Positions 7,800 through 12,575 of a stretch of 12,575 nucleotides of DNA are shown in pieces; positions within the stretch are counted from its first letter, which is position 1; the number at the start of each line of letters is the position of its first letter. Source of the DNA: an uncultured Rikenellaceae bacterium (GTDB lineage: Bacteria; Bacteroidota; Bacteroidia; Bacteroidales; Rikenellaceae). The DNA lies in contig CASDWR010000165.1 in NCBI GenBank assembly GCA_949284665.1, positions 1 to 12,575 on the forward strand, in the 5' to 3' direction. The position numbers and the translations under genes are program-made. Under the pieces are notes generated by a model, which searched no databases, was not told the origin of the DNA, and was given only the letters and a program-made list of their open reading frames with translations.

Positions 7800-10685
7800 A
7801 TGAAACCGCTTCCACGATTATTCCAAAACCGATTCCGAATATATCTGTTGCTGGTCCTCCCTCTTGCCGGAGTAACTTTCATGGCTTCCGCACAAGCCCA
7901 GCCAAAGCAGGCGACACACAGTTCCGAAAATATTCGGTCCGGACATGGGAATACCGGCTCGACAGGGAATGTTCCGACAATTTGCGGTACGGTACTCGAT
8001 TCATTGACTTCCGACCCTCTGCCGGGAGCACACGTGGAAGCAATTACACCATCCGACACGCTCTATACCATAACTGACCGACAAGGTGCTTTTGCCATCC
8101 CGTTGGCTGGGAACAACTCTTCCACATGGCCTCTTCGACTGAAAATCTCGTTCATCGGCTATCAGACAATCGGTTTTCGTTTCCGCGACGCAGGATCGCT
8201 CGTACCGTTGACCGTGAAACTGGTCTCGACGGCACTCGACATCGACAAAATAACCATCAAGGGACGGGTGCAAATGATTACCCAAAAAGGCGATACACTC
8301 GAATATAACCCGCGGGCTGTCCGTTCCATGCAGGGCGACAACGTAAAAGAGTTGCTCCAAAGTTTCCCGGGTGTAGAGGTGAAGGACAAAAGTATCACAG
8401 CAAACGGCAAACAAGTCGAAGTGGTCTATGTAGACGGCAGGCTGGTATTCGGAAGCGACATAATGGACCCGTTGTACTACATCGACGCCTCAGACGTAGA
8501 TCGGATACGTCTCTATACCGAAGCCAGGGTTCCCCACCGCCGCCGGGAACGCACCGTAATGGACATTATCACTTTCAGCAAACTCACTGGCACCATGGCC
8601 GGCGAGACGCTCCTGAGTGCCGGAAACGAAATGGAAAAAAATTCCGAAGGTGAACACCGGATACGTTACGGTGCCGGTGGGTCGTTCAACATCTTTGCTG
8701 AAAGGAATGTCATCAAGCTCTCGGCCATCACCAGCAACATCGACCGACAATCGTCGAAAATGGCCGACATTACAAACCTCCGCTCGATCATCCCTAAAGC
8801 GGGAATCTACAACAACACCGCAATCGATGCCTCGTATGAACACAACGACATGGAACGGGGCATTCAACTCGATGTGAATTATAATTACGGACGAGACAAA
8901 GAGACGGAACAGGAAGAAATCCGCGACGATTACTATGCTACCAATGAGTGGACTGCACGCCTGCAATACGACACACTGCTGAACAATCGGCTCAAGAAGA
9001 GGCACCAGGCCAAAATCTATTTCAGTACACGACTCGACACCTTGAACCGCTTTCGGATCGACACCCGCATCGAAGGCAACCTGGAAGATAATTGTTCGGG
9101 TGAAACGCAAGCCTCTCTCGGACTCCTTGACGGGGGAGTCCTTTCCCGACAATACCGGCTCTCCTCCGATACGACACGGGGCAGATCGCTCTCGGGAGAA
9201 CTTTCTTTCCATTACGATACACCTTCGAGGCGTCGGAAGGGAGGTTCCCGTTCACTATCTCTATCAATCCATTTCCTTACTTCGAACGACGATACGGATC
9301 GCAATTCGGTGGACACACTCGCTTCGAGCACTTCGCACACGTATGTCACGTCCAATGCCGGAGGATGTATCAACAATTTTCGATCAACACTCAATTACAG
9401 TGAAACGCTGGGGCAACATGCAAGTCTGGACTTCTCCTACAACCTCGACCGCAACAATTCGCGCTACAATCGGATCGCGATGGACAACCTGACCTTTCAG
9501 ATAGACCCTACTCTGAGTGAACGATATGTAGACAACAGACTGACCCACAAAATTTCAGCAGGAACGAGCCTCCGATTCCGACGCATAAGCGCAACGATCG
9601 GGATCCTTTTCGAATCGACCGAACTGCACAAGACCAATGGATTCTTCCATAATGACATACATCCCGAAATGTGTGACTACGGCAGGGTATTATACAACAG
9701 TCTGCTGCCCAATCTGAATTTTCGACATATCGGGACCCGAGGCAACATATTTACAATAAACTATTACGCTACGGCCAATTATCCGTCGGCCGACCGTTTG
9801 TGTCCGACACTCGACAGCTACGATCCTTACAGACTCATAGCCGGGAACCCCGCTCTGCAACCGGAGCGGGTCCATTCACTCATGAGCAGCTACACGACAA
9901 CAATCCCCGCTCTTGCTGCAAGCCTTCAACTGCAACTAGAAGCCAAGATCACCACGGACAAGATCGCCTCCCGCACCGAATACCTGTTACGTGACACTCT
10001 CCTGACCGCATACGGCGACTACCCTGCCTCTGCCGGCGCCAACCTCATCACAACAACCAATGCAGGGACGGATTACAATGTTAAAATGCAAGCCACCTAT
10101 TCGTTTCTGTTCCGTCCGATCCGTTCGATCGTCTCTTTCATCCCGGCTTTCAGTTTCTTCCGCTCCCCAACTTATATCGGAACCGAGTACAACCGTTCGG
10201 ACCTCTATTATCCCTCCCTGACGGTAAGCATTCGTACCAACTTCTCATCGCTAATACGTCTGAACCTCCACTCGGCTACCGTCTATGCCGTCACTCGCAA
10301 CAGCGTCACGACAAACGTAAAAACATTCTCCGAACAAGTGAGTGCCACAGCAACCTGCCAGTTTGCAAAACGCTGGTACTTCTACGCCAACTATCTATTC
10401 CGATACTACGACAACATCTCCTATCCAGACAACGACAATAGCCAACATCAATTTAACGCCGCCATTGGAATGCGTATCTTCAAAAACCGAATGGGCGACA
10501 TCGCCTTGGCTGCCTACGATCTGTTCAACGACACACGTTCATTCACGGCTTCTGTCCGAGGGAACCTGATCCGAAATCGCTGGATACTCAATTATGGGCG
10601 TTACGTTACACTCAACTTCAGTTACCGCTTCAACCGCAAAAGTACCGCCGCACAAGAGAATGCCTGGGTACGCATGCTGCAATAA
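7800..10685 (+). CDS. TonB-receptor-like outer-membrane beta-barrel protein with N-terminal regulatory-like domain
   Basis: A 961-residue outer-membrane protein. A signal peptide (YLLLVLPLAGVTFMASAQA, cleavage near A33) is followed by a Ser/Gly/Thr linker. A carboxypeptidase-regulatory-like domain spans about 60-142 (ICGTVLDSLTSDPLPGAHVE, later ISFIGYQTI). A plug-like region spans about 150-260, containing the GDTLEYNP, VKELLQSFPGVEVKD, ITANGKQVEVVYVDG and DVDRIRLYTE motifs seen in the OMP_b-brl_3 (PF14905) group. The remaining 700 residues alternate short polar turns and amphipathic strands, as in a 22-strand barrel, and include a late NPALQPERVHS motif typical of TonB receptors. The last strand region is GRYVTLNFSYRFN, then a 16-residue tail. 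No clear TonB box is visible and the ligand is unknown. No obvious promoter lies in the 177 bp upstream, so read-through from the lipoprotein gene is likely. Confidence 0.88.
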   Translation: MKPLPRLFQNRFRIYLLLVLPLAGVTFMASAQAQPKQATHSSENIRSGHGNTGSTGNVPTICGTVLDSLTSDPLPGAHVEAITPSDTLYTITDRQGAFAIPLAGNNSSTWPLRLKISFIGYQTIGFRFRDAGSLVPLTVKLVSTALDIDKITIKGRVQMITQKGDTLEYNPRAVRSMQGDNVKELLQSFPGVEVKDKSITANGKQVEVVYVDGRLVFGSDIMDPLYYIDASDVDRIRLYTEARVPHRRRERTVMDIITFSKLTGTMAGETLLSAGNEMEKNSEGEHRIRYGAGGSFNIFAERNVIKLSAITSNIDRQSSKMADITNLRSIIPKAGIYNNTAIDASYEHNDMERGIQLDVNYNYGRDKETEQEEIRDDYYATNEWTARLQYDTLLNNRLKKRHQAKIYFSTRLDTLNRFRIDTRIEGNLEDNCSGETQASLGLLDGGVLSRQYRLSSDTTRGRSLSGELSFHYDTPSRRRKGGSRSLSLSIHFLTSNDDTDRNSVDTLASSTSHTYVTSNAGGCINNFRSTLNYSETLGQHASLDFSYNLDRNNSRYNRIAMDNLTFQIDPTLSERYVDNRLTHKISAGTSLRFRRISATIGILFESTELHKTNGFFHNDIHPEMCDYGRVLYNSLLPNLNFRHIGTRGNIFTINYYATANYPSADRLCPTLDSYDPYRLIAGNPALQPERVHSLMSSYTTTIPALAASLQLQLEAKITTDKIASRTEYLLRDTLLTAYGDYPASAGANLITTTNAGTDYNVKMQATYSFLFRPIRSIVSFIPAFSFFRSPTYIGTEYNRSDLYYPSLTVSIRTNFSSLIRLNLHSATVYAVTRNSVTTNVKTFSEQVSATATCQFAKRWYFYANYLFRYYDNISYPDNDNSQHQFNAAIGMRIFKNRMGDIALAAYDLFNDTRSFTASVRGNLIRNRWILNYGRYVTLNFSYRFNRKSTAAQENAWVRMLQ

Positions 10686-10700
10686 TTTTTGTCCGGCCCG

Positions 10701-10731
10701 TTTGACGATTACGCGAAAAAAACTATATTTG
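10701..10731 (+). promoter_or_regulatory. Promoter of the His/Cys-rich protein and efflux adaptor genes
   Basis: TTTG (10701-10704), a 19-bp spacer, then TATATTTG (10724-10731) is an excellent Bacteroidetes promoter. It begins 15 nt after the barrel gene's stop. Predicted transcription start is about 10735-10738, only a few nucleotides before the ATG at 10740. No operator-like dyad for a metal regulator is obvious around it. Confidence 0.85.
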
Positions 10732-10739
10732 CCATCGAT

Positions 10740-11207
10740 ATGCTCAAATTGAAAGGAAATAGCATCGTTCGATTCTTCCTGTTGCTGTGTGTCGCCATGC
10801 AGGTCGTTGTCACGACCCCGCATCACCACCATCCGGGCAGAAACGGTGCAATTTGCTTCAATATCTTCCACTCCTACGATGAAATCGTAGCCGAATGCCG
10901 GGAAGCATGCGAAGAAAAGTGCGGCGGCCATCATGACCACACACCCGACGAAGCATGCCCTGTCCGCCAATTCGTGGTTGCCAACCCCGAACGAGAACAA
11001 ACAGAAATCGTTCCCTCACAACGTTCGACCGACAAAGGCGAAACATCGGTCAGCAAGATGCAACCAACGGAGTGTCCCTTACACGAATCCGGTGAATTGA
11101 AGGCGGCAACCGAACTCCAGCGATGGAGACGATCCGAAGCGGAACCGCTCCGGACACACCGCATCCCTGTTACGCGACTCGCGCGTGCACCTGACTTGAC
11201 GGCTTAA
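10740..11207 (+). CDS. Small His/Cys-rich exported or membrane-anchored protein (DUF6769-like)
   Basis: A 155-residue protein of unknown function. A basic start (MLKLKGNSIVR) and hydrophobic segment FFLLLCVAMQVVVTT form a signal peptide or anchor. HHHH (28-31) follows at once, then a cysteine ladder C53-x3-C57-x3-C61, GGHHDH (62-67) and C73: a plausible metal-binding cluster facing the periplasm. The C-terminal 80 residues are polar. The PHHHH-after-helix layout and position before an RND adaptor resemble what I recall of DUF6769 proteins, not verified by search. The frame extends upstream to a TTG at 10689, but that would place the start before the promoter, so I start at ATG 10740; TTG 10749 is possible. 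It is probably co-transcribed with the adaptor 84 bp downstream, suggesting a metal-handling role (inferred). Confidence 0.72.
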   Translation: MLKLKGNSIVRFFLLLCVAMQVVVTTPHHHHPGRNGAICFNIFHSYDEIVAECREACEEKCGGHHDHTPDEACPVRQFVVANPEREQTEIVPSQRSTDKGETSVSKMQPTECPLHESGELKAATELQRWRRSEAEPLRTHRIPVTRLARAPDLTA

Positions 11208-11216
11208 TCGAGTCTC

Positions 11217-11251
11217 TTTCCCCTCTCCTTCGGTCACTCCGAAAGGGGAAA
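11217..11251 (+). repeat. Bulged hairpin between the His/Cys-rich gene and the efflux adaptor
   Basis: TTTCCCCT (11217-11224) pairs with AGGGGAAA (11244-11251), and the inner TTCGG (11229-11233) pairs with CCGAA (11239-11243) around a TCACT loop. A 4-nt bulge (CTCC) sits on the left side. The 13 paired bases make a stable RNA stem. No T-tract follows, so it is more likely an mRNA processing or stability element, or a partial attenuator, than a full terminator. Confidence 0.6.
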
Positions 11252-11291
11252 CCGTATATTACGATCAAGTCAAACGAGTCAACATTCCAAT

Positions 11292-12575
11292 ATGAAAAAA
11301 GAGATACTTTGCTATATTTTAGCACTTGTTGTCGCACTGACCGTCGGCTGCAACGGGAAAAAACAGTCCGGTCTCACACAACAGGAAACACAACTCCATG
11401 AAGAACATCTTCACGAAACCGCCCACGAGGCACATGCCCACGAAGAAGGGCATCGACATGGGGAACACGACCCTGAGGGCCATGAACACCATGAACATGC
11501 GCTCGCCGAAAACAGACACGATCATGCGGGCCACGAAGCCGGGATCGCTTCGGACAACCATCCGTCGGATGAAATCGTTTTCCCTGCCGAACAGGCTTCA
11601 CGCACGCAATTTGAAGTCGAAACCGTAACTCCGTGCGAATTCAGCGAGGTTATCCGTTGTAGTGGAGAGATCGCCTCACCCCAGGGCCTTACGGCAACCC
11701 TGGTCGCCCCCGTAGCCGGCGTCGTAACCTATGTGGAACCGAATCTTTCGCCTGCGACAGCCGTTTCGCCGGACCGTCTCCTCTTCCGAATCTCTTCGGA
11801 GCAACTCGCTTCGGGCGACATGGTAGAGAAAGCACGCATCGCCTATCACCAGGCAGAACAGAATTTCAAACGGATCGGGAAACTCTACGAATCGAAATTG
11901 GTTACCAGGGAAACCTATCTGGCTGCTGAAGCCGAATACCTGCGTACAAAATCGGAATACGAACCCCTGGCCCGGATAAATTCCGAAACAAAAGGGACGG
12001 AGATAAAAGCTCCGATCGAAGGATATGTAACCGACCTGCCGGTATCTTCAGGCGATTATGTGGAAATGGGACAACCTCTTGCCACTTTGTCGCAAAACAG
12101 AAACCTGTTGTTGACAGCTCTGGTATCCGAACGTTATTTTCCACGTTTGGCCTCCATCCGGGATGCCAGTTTCAAAACTCCGGCCATGAACGACTACAAG
12201 GTCATCAGCGATCTCGGAGGACACAAATTGTCCATCGGACATTCGGTGGCCAAAGGGTCCACGCTCATTCCGGTGGTATTCGAATTCACCGGTAATGGAG
12301 AGATTGCCGACGGGTCGTATGCCGATGTGATTTTGATCGGGACTCCGAAACCGGAGGTCATCGCACTGCCGCTGACGGCCATCACCGAACAACAGGGGCT
12401 CTACTATGTATACGTACAACTCGACGAAAGTTGTTACAGAAGGCAGGAAGTGACACTCGGAGGCAATGACGGCCAAAAAGTGGAAATCCTTTCCGGCGTC
12501 CGTCCCGGAGACCGTATCGTAACCAAAGGAGCCATCAATGTCAAGATGGCAGCTGCTTCCTCGGCCATCCCCCAC
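11292..12575 (+). CDS. RND heavy-metal efflux periplasmic adaptor (CusB/CzcB-type, HlyD fold), 3' end off the window
   Basis: Membrane-fusion subunit linking an inner-membrane RND pump to an outer-membrane TolC-like channel. Of the reading frame, 428 codons are present and open at the right edge. An N-terminal signal peptide with a lipobox-like TVGC (C20) suggests lipid anchoring. Residues 36-90 hold 17 histidines with many acidic residues (for example HEHHEH at 64-69), a metal-binding region seen in Czc/Cus adaptors. The body has split lipoyl halves (TLVAPVAGVVTYVEP near 137-150 and IKAPIEGYVTDLPVSSGDYV near 238-257) around a helical hairpin (about 175-225). It ends with beta-barrel and membrane-proximal parts, VIALPLTAITEQQGLYYVYV and ILSGVRPGDRIVTKGA. 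No promoter of its own is visible. The metal is unproven; Cu, Zn, Co or Cd are all possible. Confidence 0.92.
   Translation, partial: MKKEILCYILALVVALTVGCNGKKQSGLTQQETQLHEEHLHETAHEAHAHEEGHRHGEHDPEGHEHHEHALAENRHDHAGHEAGIASDNHPSDEIVFPAEQASRTQFEVETVTPCEFSEVIRCSGEIASPQGLTATLVAPVAGVVTYVEPNLSPATAVSPDRLLFRISSEQLASGDMVEKARIAYHQAEQNFKRIGKLYESKLVTRETYLAAEAEYLRTKSEYEPLARINSETKGTEIKAPIEGYVTDLPVSSGDYVEMGQPLATLSQNRNLLLTALVSERYFPRLASIRDASFKTPAMNDYKVISDLGGHKLSIGHSVAKGSTLIPVVFEFTGNGEIADGSYADVILIGTPKPEVIALPLTAITEQQGLYYVYVQLDESCYRRQEVTLGGNDGQKVEILSGVRPGDRIVTKGAINVKMAAASSAIPH

Noticed and set aside
8490..9212. 240-codon minus-strand open frame inside the barrel gene
   Set aside because: It is fully contained antisense in a continuous 961-codon outer-membrane protein with a valid domain plan.
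10689..10739. Upstream TTG extension (17 residues) of the His/Cys-rich protein
   Set aside because: It spans the near-consensus promoter and starts 4 nt after the barrel stop. It would spoil the signal peptide, so the ATG at 10740 is preferred.

Overview
The window looks like chromosomal DNA of a Bacteroidales bacterium, perhaps from the Rikenellaceae/Alistipes group. The clade call rests on several promoters of the Bacteroidetes type (TTTG or TTG, about 19-20 bp, then TAnnTTTG), on families largely confined to Bacteroidetes (two DUF4251 proteins, a DUF4834-like protein, a DUF6769-like protein, an OMP_b-brl_3-type barrel), and on moderate GC with AT-rich promoter islands. The genus is a guess. 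I see no mobile element, CRISPR array, tRNA or rRNA.

Layout. Positions 1-796 (minus) hold the N-terminal 265 codons of a PepD-type M20 dipeptidase that runs off the left edge. Divergent from it is ispF (895-1386, plus), an isoprenoid MEP-pathway enzyme. A 296-bp convergent gap follows, then two minus-strand paralogous secreted DUF4251 proteins (1683-2931) only 7 bp apart, and a 52-residue rubredoxin (3118-3276, minus). On the plus strand comes a tightly overlapping operon: a small DUF4834-like membrane protein (3529-3915), an MlaE-type permease (3912-4652) and an MlaF-type ATPase (4649-5404). Both junctions are 4-nt ATGA overlaps. No MCE/MlaD substrate-binding gene follows. A 443-bp gap carries the gapA promoter. 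gapA (5848-6855) ends in a clear Rho-independent terminator.

The right part is about the envelope and metals. A lipoprotein with a probable carboxypeptidase-regulatory-like fold (7110-7622) precedes a 961-residue TonB-receptor-like outer-membrane barrel (7800-10685) whose N-terminus carries the same kind of fold. A textbook promoter then drives a small His/Cys-rich anchored protein (about 10740-11207). It is followed, after a hairpin, by the adaptor lipoprotein of an RND heavy-metal efflux pump with 17 histidines near its N-terminus (11292 to the right edge). The last two genes look like the start of a Cus/Czc-type metal efflux operon whose pump and outer-membrane channel would lie beyond the window.

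Most of the window is ordinary core metabolism and envelope biology, and I do not see a clearly new system. The points most worth a second look are the lipoprotein/barrel pair with matching domains, the His/Cys-rich protein with an almost leaderless promoter arrangement, two genes whose longest open frames start upstream of their own promoters, and the DUF4251 tandem pair.
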